From Vibrio atlanticus (GTDB lineage: Bacteria > Pseudomonadota > Gammaproteobacteria > Enterobacterales > Vibrionaceae), in assembly GCF_024347315.1 (NCBI RefSeq), contig NZ_AP025461.1:434001-498000 (forward strand): a DNA stretch of 64,000 nucleotides. Direction: 5' to 3'. The position numbers and the translations under genes were made by a program. Numbering within the stretch: position 1 is the stretch's first letter; each line of letters begins with the position of its first letter. Positions 42,984 to 51,998 of this stretch are shown here, piece after piece. Under the pieces are notes generated by a model that worked only from the letters and a program-made list of their open reading frames with translations, ran no database searches and was not told where the DNA came from.

Positions 42984-44750
42984 TTAAAGGGGTAACACCC
43001 AAGCGAAAGCGGCTAGGGGTTTTAATTCTGCGCTGAAGTAACCGACACCATTTTCCACATACAGCGTCTGTTGTTGGACGCCTTCAATATGTTCTTTGAG
43101 CGTATAGCTTCCGTCAGCGATGCCTAGTTTTTGAATAACCTCTGCCGTCACCTTCAGCTGAATGTGGTCTGTTTTGCTTTGGCTGAAGTTAGCCGCGGCG
43201 ATAACCAGTTCTTGATTATCGAAACGCAAGAAAGCATAAACTGAATCACTTAGCTGATTGGATTTGTGTAAATCTTGGTACGCTCCGGTCATCGATGAAT
43301 GGTTCAATGAAAAGGTCATCACTTGTTGATAGAAGAGTCTGAGTTGCTTTTCGTCATCGTTGAGCTGCCCACCATCGAACTTTCCTCCGTTCATCCATTT
43401 TTGATGTTGAGGAACACCGATGTAGTCAAATATAGACGTGCGAGAAGGTTGCCCAAAGCCTGCGTTCTCCGCGCCCGATTCGCCGACTTCTTGCCCGAAG
43501 TAAATCATGGTGGGAGAGCTACTTAATAGCGCACTGACTAACATGGCTGGTTTGGCAATGTGTGGGTTACCAACAAACTCAGGAGACGCGACACGCTGCT
43601 CATCGTGGTTGTCCAAGAAGTGCATCATGTGGTGTTCGATGTCCATCATTTGATGCTGGATCTCAGGAATGATTGCCGTTGAAGCCTTACCTTGCATGAT
43701 TGCTTTTAGGCCGTCGTAAAGATCGACTTTGTCATACAGGTAGTCCATTTTACCCAAGCGAATGTAATCACGATAAAGGTCCGGTTGATACACTTCCGCC
43801 ATCAAAAAGGCGTCTTGATTCTTTACTTTGATTGATGAGTTGAGATAGCTCCAGAATTCGACCGGTACCATTTCTGCCATATCGTAGCGAAAGCCATCGA
43901 CGCCTTTTTCTAACCAATATAAGGCGATGTCTCGAAACTTAATCCATGAATCCGGCACATCAACGCACTGCCAGAAATGGTAGTGGGCGAGGTGATCACG
44001 CATCGCATAATCATCCGGTAGTTCAGGAAAGTCTTTTGAACCGTCTGGTCGCAAGCCATAGTTAATTTTTACGGTTTCATACCAATCATCGAAGTTTGGT
44101 TTGCGCAAACGCGATCCGTTGCCTGTCCATTTGGCTGGGGATTCAAGAAACGGTGAGGCTAAATTCGGGTGTTGTTCGCCACCAAGAGGAGTGAACGCAG
44201 GTTCGATCTCGGGCAGTTCAAATGCGCTGTCAGGAATGTAATAGAAGTTATTGTTGCGATGATATTCAACCGTCGTGTCATCTTGATCGCCAAAGTCATG
44301 TACGCCTTCTGGGTTATTCAAGCCTTGGTAATTACGGGCAATGTGGTTAGGGACGATATCAATGATGACTTTCAAACCATTGTCATGGCTTCTTTTGATC
44401 AAGGCTTCGAATTCCTGTAAACGCTGCGCTGGGTTGTCAGCAAGATCTGGGTTTACGGAGTAGTAATCTTTGACGGCATAAGGTGAGCCAGCCCGTCCTT
44501 TTACAACGCTTGGATGATCGTCTGAGATGCCGATGTGCTTGTAGTCGTTGATCACAGCATGATGTGGTACTCCGGTGTACCAAATATGAGTGATGCCGAG
44601 TTCTCTAATTTCGGTCAGCGCTTTATTGGTGAAGTCACTGAACTTGCCCACGCCATTTTGTTCAATGGTTCCCCAAGGTGTGTTCTGTGTATTCTGATTG
44701 CCGAACAAACGGGTAAAAACTTGATAGATTGAATGTTTCTTGTTGTACAT
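42984..44750 (-). CDS. Cytoplasmic alpha-amylase family enzyme (GH13)
   Basis: 588 residues, no signal peptide, so intracellular. GH13 motifs: DIVPNHIARNY near 131, nucleophile D290 in DGFRYDMAE, acid/base E319 in FLMAEVYQP, third acid D383 in FLDNHDEQR. A large insertion between the second and third motifs (about 145-260) is rich in Asp/Pro/Phe. The C-terminal beta domain begins near 490. Likely splits imported maltodextrins inside the cell. Located next to pullulanase, on the far side of the accessory island from the other glucan genes. Confidence 0.87.
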   Translation of the reverse strand: MYNKKHSIYQVFTRLFGNQNTQNTPWGTIEQNGVGKFSDFTNKALTEIRELGITHIWYTGVPHHAVINDYKHIGISDDHPSVVKGRAGSPYAVKDYYSVNPDLADNPAQRLQEFEALIKRSHDNGLKVIIDIVPNHIARNYQGLNNPEGVHDFGDQDDTTVEYHRNNNFYYIPDSAFELPEIEPAFTPLGGEQHPNLASPFLESPAKWTGNGSRLRKPNFDDWYETVKINYGLRPDGSKDFPELPDDYAMRDHLAHYHFWQCVDVPDSWIKFRDIALYWLEKGVDGFRYDMAEMVPVEFWSYLNSSIKVKNQDAFLMAEVYQPDLYRDYIRLGKMDYLYDKVDLYDGLKAIMQGKASTAIIPEIQHQMMDIEHHMMHFLDNHDEQRVASPEFVGNPHIAKPAMLVSALLSSSPTMIYFGQEVGESGAENAGFGQPSRTSIFDYIGVPQHQKWMNGGKFDGGQLNDDEKQLRLFYQQVMTFSLNHSSMTGAYQDLHKSNQLSDSVYAFLRFDNQELVIAAANFSQSKTDHIQLKVTAEVIQKLGIADGSYTLKEHIEGVQQQTLYVENGVGYFSAELKPLAAFAWVLPL

Positions 44751-44942
44751 ACTTATATTCCATCTTGAGAAGTGGAGGTGTAGGGCTTTGTCATTGAAAC
44801 TGTGCTAGACGTTATGTTTGATATAGACGTTATATTTGGTATAGAAGTTATCGTTAGGAGGCTAGCTTAATCAGAATGCGGCTTTATCCTCCTTGGGTAA
44901 GAAAATCGGGGCGTAGTTGCTGTGGTATGTGAGCGGCTGCTC

Positions 44943-44970
44943 AAAAAAAGGGGAGGTTAATACCTCCCCT
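44943..44970 (-). terminator. Terminator of the pullulanase gene
   Basis: GGGGAGGT and ACCTCCCC around TAAT, followed on the minus strand by a T-run; 54 bp after the pullulanase stop. Confidence 0.9.
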
Positions 44971-45023
44971 CGCTTTTCCCCAAAAAAACAGGCTCGTCTG
45001 TGATGATTATGTGAATGTGAAGC

Positions 45024-48000
45024 TTATTGTTTCGTCACAGATACCACGGCTTTTTCTGCGCTGTCATTGAGTTGATGAATCGCATTCAGTGTGAATGTGT
45101 AGTTGCCGGCTTCGGTTACATTCAACTTACAGTCGCCTTCGCTGCCAATGTTGATCGAGCCTTTAGCTAAGTCGACGGAGTGACAGCCAATATCCAAGAT
45201 ACCCCAAGTAGAACCGCCAAACTTGAAGCCATATTCACCCACAGCCAAAGCGCCAGTGACAGAGTAAACGCCGTTACCAACGAAGTTCATCGCCCAAGCG
45301 TCCGTCGGGTTCCATCCGTTCATTGCACCACGTACATAGACGGTCGTTTTGCCATATGGCGGAATCTTAGATACGTCCTTTTGTGAGTTATCAACCGATA
45401 ACCCAGCACCTTGTGACGCGCCTTGAGTTTGCACAAACACAGCGGTGGTTAATGGCGGTACGGTGAACGTCTCAGCGGAAAAGGTGGCGCCTTTCACGAT
45501 GTCATCGGCAGAGTTCTTCTGAATAGTATGGAGTGTAAAGCCCGTCGCTCCCGTGATCTTGAATGATTGAGATTTACTCGTTGAGTTTACAACAACAACA
45601 AGCGCATCAGCGGTAGTATCTAGGTCTTTGCCCGTGGAGATTCCGTCATCAATTGACATCACGATCAGGCCTTCGATTTGATCTTTGCCCACATTGCGGA
45701 AGTCGACTCGCTTCATGATTTCTTCTGCTGTGTCTAAACGGAACAGTTCACTTGAGCTGCGGATTTTTAACAGCTCTAGGAATTGCTGCTTGGTTAGGTC
45801 AATGTCTTCTTTTACTGGTTTAGCTGTGCTGTCGGCAATGATGGTTTTGATGAGTTCCCAGTTGGCACCATCTTTGTCTTCACGAGGTAAGCCAACATTC
45901 CAGTTATTGCCAGTACCATCAAACATCACGCGGTTGTACCAATCGCCAGAGTCGTAAGAATCACGCTGCATCGATTTAGAACGTAACAGTTCAGAACCCA
46001 TGTGTATGAACGGGATGCCTTGGCCCAACATGACGGTCGAGAGCGATACCGACTGCATACGAGCACGTTCTGCAGAGCTTGTGCCTTCGGCGATTTTGTA
46101 AGCGTTGTTATCCCAAAGAGTTTGGTTATCGTGCTTGGAAACGTAAGAGATGTTCTCTGACGGCATTTTGGTGTAGCCGGCCGGTGCGCCGTTGTAGTCG
46201 ACGTTTTTGCCCAGTTTGGTATCGCCTTTGTAATCCAGTAATACGTATTCGGCTAAGTTACCGGCCATGCCTAAGCGCACAAGATCTTGGTTGTGTAAAC
46301 GACCGTTGACTGAGTCTTGATCAACCTTGGTTTCTTCGTTGGCAAACGCGGCGTTACCGAAGCCTTGGTTAAAACGAAGTGGGTGCTTACCTTCAGAATC
46401 GACACCGCCATCAAATGGGCTACCGCCTCGCACTGCATCACGCAAACGGTCAGAGAAGGTGCCAATTTCGGTGCCTGCCATATTGATCTGGTTGGCTTGT
46501 TCGAAGCGAGCGTTGTTTGCTACTTCGCCAAAATCCCAACCTTCGCCATAGAACAGGGTATTTGGGTCGATCTTGCGCACTTCTTTCAATGCTTCAACCA
46601 TTACGCTTTTTGGCTGGTGGCCCATTAAGTCAAAACGAAAACCATCAACCTTATAGTCGTCAGCCCATACCTTGAGTGAGTCGACCATCAACTTACCCAT
46701 CATTAGGTTTTCAGTTGCGGTGTTATCACAACACGTTGAGCTTTCCACGCCACCAGTGTTCACATTCAGGCGGTGATAATACCCAGGGACGATCTTATCC
46801 AGTACGGACTTATCGTTCACGCCAGACGCATTGGTATGGTTATAAACCACGTCCATGATCAGTTTAAGATCCATTTCGTGCGCAGCTTTAACCATTTGAC
46901 GGAATTCTAGAATACGTTTTGAACCGTTAGGATCTGTCGCGTAACTTCCCTCTGGAACGGTGTAATGAAATGGGTCGTAGCCCCAGTTGAAACTATCTAG
47001 CATACGCAGATCGTTCATTAGAGCTTGGGCATCGCCTGTTGAAGAGTTATAGCTGTTGAGTACGGTTTCGATGGTTTTGTTTTCATCTTCGGTGCCGCAT
47101 AAAGTCGCCGTTGGTTTTACGTTACAGAGTTTGCCAACGGTGTCGGTGATATCCACGCGGCTCGCGTCATCTTCATTGATGGTAGCGATATCGAATGCAG
47201 GTAAGATATGAAGCGTAGTTAAACCGGCATCTTTCAGAGCTTTCAAGTGTTTTACTGACTCACGATCGGCTTCTGTTAGCGCTAGGTACTTGCCGTTTAA
47301 GCTTGCTGTACCTAACTTATCACTGAAGCTAAAGTCACGAAGGTGTGATTCGTACAGTACGTGGTCTTCGTCTTTCTTCACCGTTGGGCGCTTATATCCA
47401 GCCCAACCTTGTGGCATCAGTGCTGCTTCATCAAGGTCAATCACTTGTGAGTATGCTGAATTCTTCGACAAGCCGAGTGAGTATGGGTCGGTCACAAGGC
47501 GAGTTTCGATATTACCAGTGGTTGGGTGGTAGACCTTCACTTGGTAACGGTAATAACTATTCACGGCGTTAGAAATTGAATCCGTTGCCCAAATGCCTGT
47601 TTCCAAGCTTTCCGTCATTGGGATCACTTTTGAACTTTGTCGGTCTTCGCTGTAGAGGACGAGTTCAACATCTTGCGCGGTAGGAGCCCAAAGTTTGAAG
47701 GTCGTCGTGCTGCCTTCCACAATCGCCCCCAGTGTTTCTCCGATTGCGTTACCCGTCTCTTTGTTGGCAAATACAGCATCAAGTACGCCGGGCTTTTGAA
47801 CTTTAGTTGAAGAGATAACGTCGCCATTCACATTATACGCAACAACAATGATTTGAGATTTCAAGATGGTGCGCAGCGTGCTGGCGTCAACATCAATTGA
47901 TAAAGCGGGTAGGCTTGCTAGATGACGGAAGCGTTCTTTTAATGCAGAGGATAGCTTGCCATCTTTTTTGAGTTCAACGGCCTGCCCACCGACGATCGCC

Positions 48001-48737
48001 TTATCATCGTTTATCGTGATGCTGTTATCGAATGCGTAGAACAACTTGAGAGAATCGGCACCGTCTGCAGCTTCCCAAGCGATTGTGTTTGAGTCCAACC
48101 AATGTGCCTTCTGGCCATCAATCTTAACTGGGCGTTCTGAAATAGGTTCGTAGTACAGCGCGCTGCTGCCATGGAAACCGAATACAGATTGAGATTGACT
48201 CAGTTTGGTGAGATCAATTTTCGAGTTGGCGCTGCCAAACGCCTTATCGCCGCCATTATGCAAGATGAAGTTCATGCACTTATGAGGGTCGGATGCATCT
48301 GGGTCGACTTTCAACACGTAGTAGGCGCCATAGGTATCATTGATGCCCTTGAATTCATAAGGTACATCCCAGTCAGTCCCATTGTTACCTAATCCCATGC
48401 CGACTAAGTCAGTGCTCGTACAACCTTCACCATTCCAAAGGTGAAGCCCCCAGCCGTCGTAGGTCGAGCCAGAAGCGCGAGCCGCTGCAACATCTCGTTT
48501 GTAATAAATAACAACTTCGTTTTCAGCGGCTTTATATAGACTATTGCTGTCAGAGTTTGTTTTGCTAGTGTCGCTTCCACAGCCTGCTACCAAGGTCGCG
48601 GTGACGAGAGGCAATATCGCCTTGGCTAAAGCTGAACGTTTGAAGTTGTTTGTTTGCGCAATATTGAAGCTCTTTGTTTTTGCAATCTTCAAGGTACTTT
48701 GTAGAATCTCGTGTTTATTGGTATTTATTTCGTTCAC
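45024..48737 (-). CDS. pulA: Pullulanase, large lipoprotein type (GH13)
   Basis: 1237 residues, cell-surface or outer-membrane enzyme cutting alpha-1,6 links in pullulan and starch. Lipobox ATLVAGC ends at Cys53 after an unusually long, basic pre-signal stretch. A CBM41 starch-binding domain covers about 70-170 (YDGWGLHLWNGEGC), then a linker and CBM48-like domain (about 330-440). The GH13 barrel has YNHTN near 635, nucleophile D703 in DGFRFDLMGH, acid/base near E732 in GEGWDFGE, and KHDNQTLWD near 865. A pullulanase C-domain follows, then a last beta-sandwich (about 1130-1237, VYVRGAMNGWNP) that looks carbohydrate-binding. The start is GTG. See the 24-bp repeat at its 5' end. Confidence 0.92.
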   Translation of the reverse strand: MNEINTNKHEILQSTLKIAKTKSFNIAQTNNFKRSALAKAILPLVTATLVAGCGSDTSKTNSDSNSLYKAAENEVVIYYKRDVAAARASGSTYDGWGLHLWNGEGCTSTDLVGMGLGNNGTDWDVPYEFKGINDTYGAYYVLKVDPDASDPHKCMNFILHNGGDKAFGSANSKIDLTKLSQSQSVFGFHGSSALYYEPISERPVKIDGQKAHWLDSNTIAWEAADGADSLKLFYAFDNSITINDDKAIVGGQAVELKKDGKLSSALKERFRHLASLPALSIDVDASTLRTILKSQIIVVAYNVNGDVISSTKVQKPGVLDAVFANKETGNAIGETLGAIVEGSTTTFKLWAPTAQDVELVLYSEDRQSSKVIPMTESLETGIWATDSISNAVNSYYRYQVKVYHPTTGNIETRLVTDPYSLGLSKNSAYSQVIDLDEAALMPQGWAGYKRPTVKKDEDHVLYESHLRDFSFSDKLGTASLNGKYLALTEADRESVKHLKALKDAGLTTLHILPAFDIATINEDDASRVDITDTVGKLCNVKPTATLCGTEDENKTIETVLNSYNSSTGDAQALMNDLRMLDSFNWGYDPFHYTVPEGSYATDPNGSKRILEFRQMVKAAHEMDLKLIMDVVYNHTNASGVNDKSVLDKIVPGYYHRLNVNTGGVESSTCCDNTATENLMMGKLMVDSLKVWADDYKVDGFRFDLMGHQPKSVMVEALKEVRKIDPNTLFYGEGWDFGEVANNARFEQANQINMAGTEIGTFSDRLRDAVRGGSPFDGGVDSEGKHPLRFNQGFGNAAFANEETKVDQDSVNGRLHNQDLVRLGMAGNLAEYVLLDYKGDTKLGKNVDYNGAPAGYTKMPSENISYVSKHDNQTLWDNNAYKIAEGTSSAERARMQSVSLSTVMLGQGIPFIHMGSELLRSKSMQRDSYDSGDWYNRVMFDGTGNNWNVGLPREDKDGANWELIKTIIADSTAKPVKEDIDLTKQQFLELLKIRSSSELFRLDTAEEIMKRVDFRNVGKDQIEGLIVMSIDDGISTGKDLDTTADALVVVVNSTSKSQSFKITGATGFTLHTIQKNSADDIVKGATFSAETFTVPPLTTAVFVQTQGASQGAGLSVDNSQKDVSKIPPYGKTTVYVRGAMNGWNPTDAWAMNFVGNGVYSVTGALAVGEYGFKFGGSTWGILDIGCHSVDLAKGSINIGSEGDCKLNVTEAGNYTFTLNAIHQLNDSAEKAVVSVTKQ
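48640..48687 (-). repeat. 24-bp tandem repeat in the pullulanase leader
   Basis: Two adjacent 24-bp units (first begins TTGAAGTTGTTTGTTTGCGC on the plus strand) with a decayed third encode the octapeptides KIAKTKSF and NIAQTNNF, residues 17-32, before the lipoprotein signal. Confidence 0.82.
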
Positions 48738-49114
48738 GTTTTGATATCCATATTTTTTACGAAGATGAATATCCTAGGCTTAACGATGCTCCACTATTTG
48801 TGACGCTTATGTATTAAGTTATTTTTAATCCGTAAAAATAGGAAACCTAGTGTCGATATCACGGATTGTGGTGGTTAACGCGCTTTTTTATTGGTTCAAT
48901 AGCTCATAAAATACAGTTGGTTAGCCATAGGCGTAGAAGATAGGAGTAGTCGCTAGGGGTGATAACTACGCCTTATTTATGTGAGCTTAGTGGCACTTCA
49001 CTCGCTGATTGTTTTTCCTATCAAAAAAAGTTTGTACTCATTCGCCTCAAATAGCCTTAGTGAGTCTTTAATGTGGAATGGTGACGCTATGTTGTTCATT
49101 ATCCAAAGGAGTTG
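48738..49114. other. Intergenic region between pulA and DUF1294 gene
   Basis: Divergent promoter region. No gene seen. No convincing MalT core in front of pulA, although GGGGTGATAA near 48956 is loosely similar. Confidence 0.45.
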
Positions 49115-49504
49115 ATGTTGTCTTCATCTATTCAAATCGCTATTACTTATCTGGTATTGGTAGCGGTATCTGCGTTGTTTTCAGAAAGTTCAAAAGCGCT
49201 CTTGGTGTGGTATTTAGTTATCGGAATAGTGACGTTTTTTGTGTACGCGAAGGACAAGAGAGCGGCAATCAATGGTAATTGGCGTGTACCAGAGAAAACT
49301 CTGCATGTTTTTTCTGTTGCTGGTGGTTGGTTAGGGGCGTTAATTGCTCAAGATAAACTGCGTCATAAAACGCAGAAGCAACCATTTAGATTTGTATTTT
49401 TCGTGACGGCGTCACTTAACGTTGTGGCTTTTGTCTGGACGTTAACGCCGAGTGGGCAGGCGACATTTGGTCAATGGCTAAGCGAGATTATTAAGCTCTT
49501 TTAA
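49115..49504 (+). CDS. DUF1294 small membrane protein
   Basis: 129 residues with three to four membrane helices. The conserved DUF1294 core is present: YAKDKRAAINGNWRVPEKTLH, here residues about 45-65, then GGWLGALIAQDKLRHKTQKQPF, of which the GGW-GA-x-AQ pattern and the RHKT motif are diagnostic. Function unknown. AAAGGAG precedes the ATG at 49115. Convergent with the LysE gene. Confidence 0.85.
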   Translation: MLSSSIQIAITYLVLVAVSALFSESSKALLVWYLVIGIVTFFVYAKDKRAAINGNWRVPEKTLHVFSVAGGWLGALIAQDKLRHKTQKQPFRFVFFVTASLNVVAFVWTLTPSGQATFGQWLSEIIKLF

Positions 49505-49558
49505 AGAAACGGATGGTTAGCACCGGTGTACTAACCATCAATAGATAAAGTAAGTCGA

Positions 49559-50143
49559 TTAGATCATCGGAATCGTTGAGGCTAGAAGTAAGCCTGCCAT
49601 ACCGTAGTTGAAGCTCTTGATGCGTACTGGTGTTGTTAAACAGTGTTGCAGTTGTTTGCCTGCTGCCGTCCAGAATGTCACTGATGGCAAGTTGGCTAGT
49701 GTGAATATACTGGCGATGATCGCGAGCTCCCACCATGAACTACCACTGCTGTACACTGAAATTGCCGTCAGCGCCATTGACCAACCTTTCGGGTTCACCC
49801 ACTGAAAACTTGCCGCACCAATGAAGGTCATGGGTTTAAAAGCCTTAGTACTTTTCGCTTTACCGCTCAATGCTATCTTAATCGCAAGGTACACGAGGTA
49901 AGCAAGACTCAGGTATTTCAAAATTTGGTGAGAGACCGGATAGGCGTTAAAAATCCCCATTAAGCCGAAGCCAACCAATAGCAACATGGCTGCAAACCCC
50001 AGAGCAATGCCAAGCATGTGCGGAATGGTACGAGCAAAGCCAACATTGGCTCCTGATGTCATGAGCATGATGTTATTTGGACCTGGTGTGAAGGTCGAGA
50101 CAAACGCAAACAAGGCAAGTGCGCTAAGTTGTTCTAAAGGCAT
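49559..50143 (-). CDS. LysE/RhtB-family amino acid exporter
   Basis: 194 residues, six membrane helices. The N-terminal FTPGPNNIMLMTSGANVGF motif near residues 17-35 is the family signature, and WVNPKGW near 125 is also typical. Exports amino acids or derivatives. The start at 50143 has GGAG at proper spacing; a longer frame lacks one. Divergent from an Lrp-type regulator over 141 bp, which is the common control arrangement. Confidence 0.9.
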   Translation of the reverse strand: MPLEQLSALALFAFVSTFTPGPNNIMLMTSGANVGFARTIPHMLGIALGFAAMLLLVGFGLMGIFNAYPVSHQILKYLSLAYLVYLAIKIALSGKAKSTKAFKPMTFIGAASFQWVNPKGWSMALTAISVYSSGSSWWELAIIASIFTLANLPSVTFWTAAGKQLQHCLTTPVRIKSFNYGMAGLLLASTIPMI

Positions 50144-50284
50144 TGTGATTCTCCAGCAGTAAAATGAACGAAGTGACTGACCGGTCATGACTTTCACGTG
50201 TTGAGAAACATAGTAGGTGGAAAGTGAGGCAATTATGTGCTTTTATTTCCTCAATTATCACTTAATGCACAATAATAAGTACTT

Positions 50285-50725
50285 ATGGATAGATTTGACG
50301 AAAGGATATTGCAAGAGCTTAAATTGGACGGCAGAATCTCCAACATTGAGCTTTCAGAACGTATAGGATTGTCGGCTTCAGCGACCTTAAGGCGAGTACA
50401 GGACCTCGAGCGTAAAGGGATCATTCAAGGTTACCGTGCGGTTCTGGATAATGGCCTGATGGGCGTTGGCTTTATAGCTTATGTTTCGATTGGCTTGTCG
50501 AGCCATAGCAAAGCGGCTCAGCTAGAATTTGAACAGCACGTCAGTATGGAAAAAGAGGTGGTGGAGTGCCACAACATTACTGGTGCCAACGAGTACTTGC
50601 TAAGGGTAGAAACAAAAGATCTACCGGGCTATAAGAAGTTTCATGCCGATGTGCTTGGGGAGTGTGCTCAGGTTCAATCCATTACGACTATGGTTGTTAT
50701 GGATACACCCAAAGATGAACGTTAG
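50285..50725 (+). CDS. Lrp/AsnC-family regulator
   Basis: 146 residues. Helix-turn-helix DGRISNIELSERIGLSASAT near 16-35, then the RAM effector domain (GYRAVLDNGLMG; VVECHNITGANEYLLRVETKD in parts). Senses amino acids and likely controls the divergent LysE-type exporter. Followed after 26 bp by a LysR gene on the same strand. Confidence 0.92.
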   Translation: MDRFDERILQELKLDGRISNIELSERIGLSASATLRRVQDLERKGIIQGYRAVLDNGLMGVGFIAYVSIGLSSHSKAAQLEFEQHVSMEKEVVECHNITGANEYLLRVETKDLPGYKKFHADVLGECAQVQSITTMVVMDTPKDER

Positions 50726-50751
50726 TCGAGTTTTATTTCAGGAGAGGCGCA

Positions 50752-51681
50752 GTGCCAAATACTAATCAGTTGTTATTGTTCTTAGATGTGGTTCAACAAG
50801 GGTCGTTTACCAAAGCGGCAACCTTGCATGATATGGACAACTCATCACTCTCTAAACAGATAAAAAAACTCGAGCAAGATTTAGGTGTTCAGTTGCTCAA
50901 CCGTTCTACGCGTTCGTTCTCGTTGACGTCGGCAGGGGAAGATATTTTAGCACAAACCTATGTGCTGAAAGATACTATCAATCAGATCCAAGGCATTGCT
51001 GATTCGTACCAATCTGAACCCAAAGGTGTGCTACGAATTACGTCGCCGATCTATTTTGGTCAGCAATACTTGCAACCTATCATTACTCAGTTCATGAGAA
51101 AGTATCCGGATGTTCAGATTGTACTTTCACTAGACGACAAGATCGCCAACATCATTGCAGGACAGTTCGATATCGCGTTTCGCTTCAGTAAGCTCGTTGA
51201 ATCCAATTTGATTGCCAAGAAGATTGCCGACAGTAACTTTATGTTGGTCGCCTCGAACGACTTTGTGAAGCAGCATGGTGAGCCAAAGACGCCACAAGAT
51301 TTGCTCTCTTTACCTGCGGTTATCTATACCAATGGTGATATGACGGTTGATCATCTACGTATCAGTGAAGAGTCGGGAGGCAACACTTTCCAAAGCCTGA
51401 CGATTCGTGGCAACTATAAGGTCAGTGATGTTCGTACCATGGTCTCTTGCGTGAAAGATGGCTTAGGTTATGGCTTCCTTGACCAATCAAACTTGTATGC
51501 CTCAATGAAAGAATTAGGCTTGGTTACGTTACTTCCAGATTATGCAATCTCGACGGTTGATACGGCTATTTATGCTGTGTATCCGCATCGTAAGCAGACC
51601 AAATTGGTCAAAGAGTTCATTACTACGGTTCAAGACTATATTGGCTCTCCGACCATTTGGGAGAAGATGCAGCAAGGCTAG
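50752..51681 (+). CDS. LysR-family transcriptional regulator
   Basis: 309 residues starting at a GTG, supported by AGGAGAG six bases before. Winged helix (FLDVVQQGSFTKAATLHDMD near 8, SSLSKQIKKLEQDLG) and effector domain. The group resembles LysR proteins that act locally on unknown targets; no divergent gene is present because the Lrp gene lies upstream on the same strand. Followed by a tandem repeat array. Confidence 0.88.
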   Translation: MPNTNQLLLFLDVVQQGSFTKAATLHDMDNSSLSKQIKKLEQDLGVQLLNRSTRSFSLTSAGEDILAQTYVLKDTINQIQGIADSYQSEPKGVLRITSPIYFGQQYLQPIITQFMRKYPDVQIVLSLDDKIANIIAGQFDIAFRFSKLVESNLIAKKIADSNFMLVASNDFVKQHGEPKTPQDLLSLPAVIYTNGDMTVDHLRISEESGGNTFQSLTIRGNYKVSDVRTMVSCVKDGLGYGFLDQSNLYASMKELGLVTLLPDYAISTVDTAIYAVYPHRKQTKLVKEFITTVQDYIGSPTIWEKMQQG

Positions 51682-51704
51682 TTGGAAAGTCTAGGCCATA
51701 AGCT

Positions 51705-51757
51705 GATAGATAAGATAGATAAGATAGATAAGATAGATAAGATAGATAAGATAGAAT
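51705..51757 (+). repeat. GATAGATAA tandem array
   Basis: Five perfect 9-bp units and a partial one start 23 bp after the LysR stop codon. No terminator hairpin was found directly after it. Confidence 0.93.
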
Positions 51758-51998
51758 AAGTAACGCCCAAGACTTATAGAGAAAAAGCGAGCGGGATCAC
51801 AGCATTAATGGAGTGCTGACGGATAGATACTCGTAGGCTTTTTATCATTATGTATTCCTGAGATACTGAACAAAATTCATTTTAGGGCGGAACGTTTTAA
51901 TAACTGCGCTTTTCCCTGTCATTCAAACATACTGCTCGCTATAGGTTGATTGCTTTCCTGTGTAGGGTGCTATTAGCCGAGTTAGGATAAAATATTTT

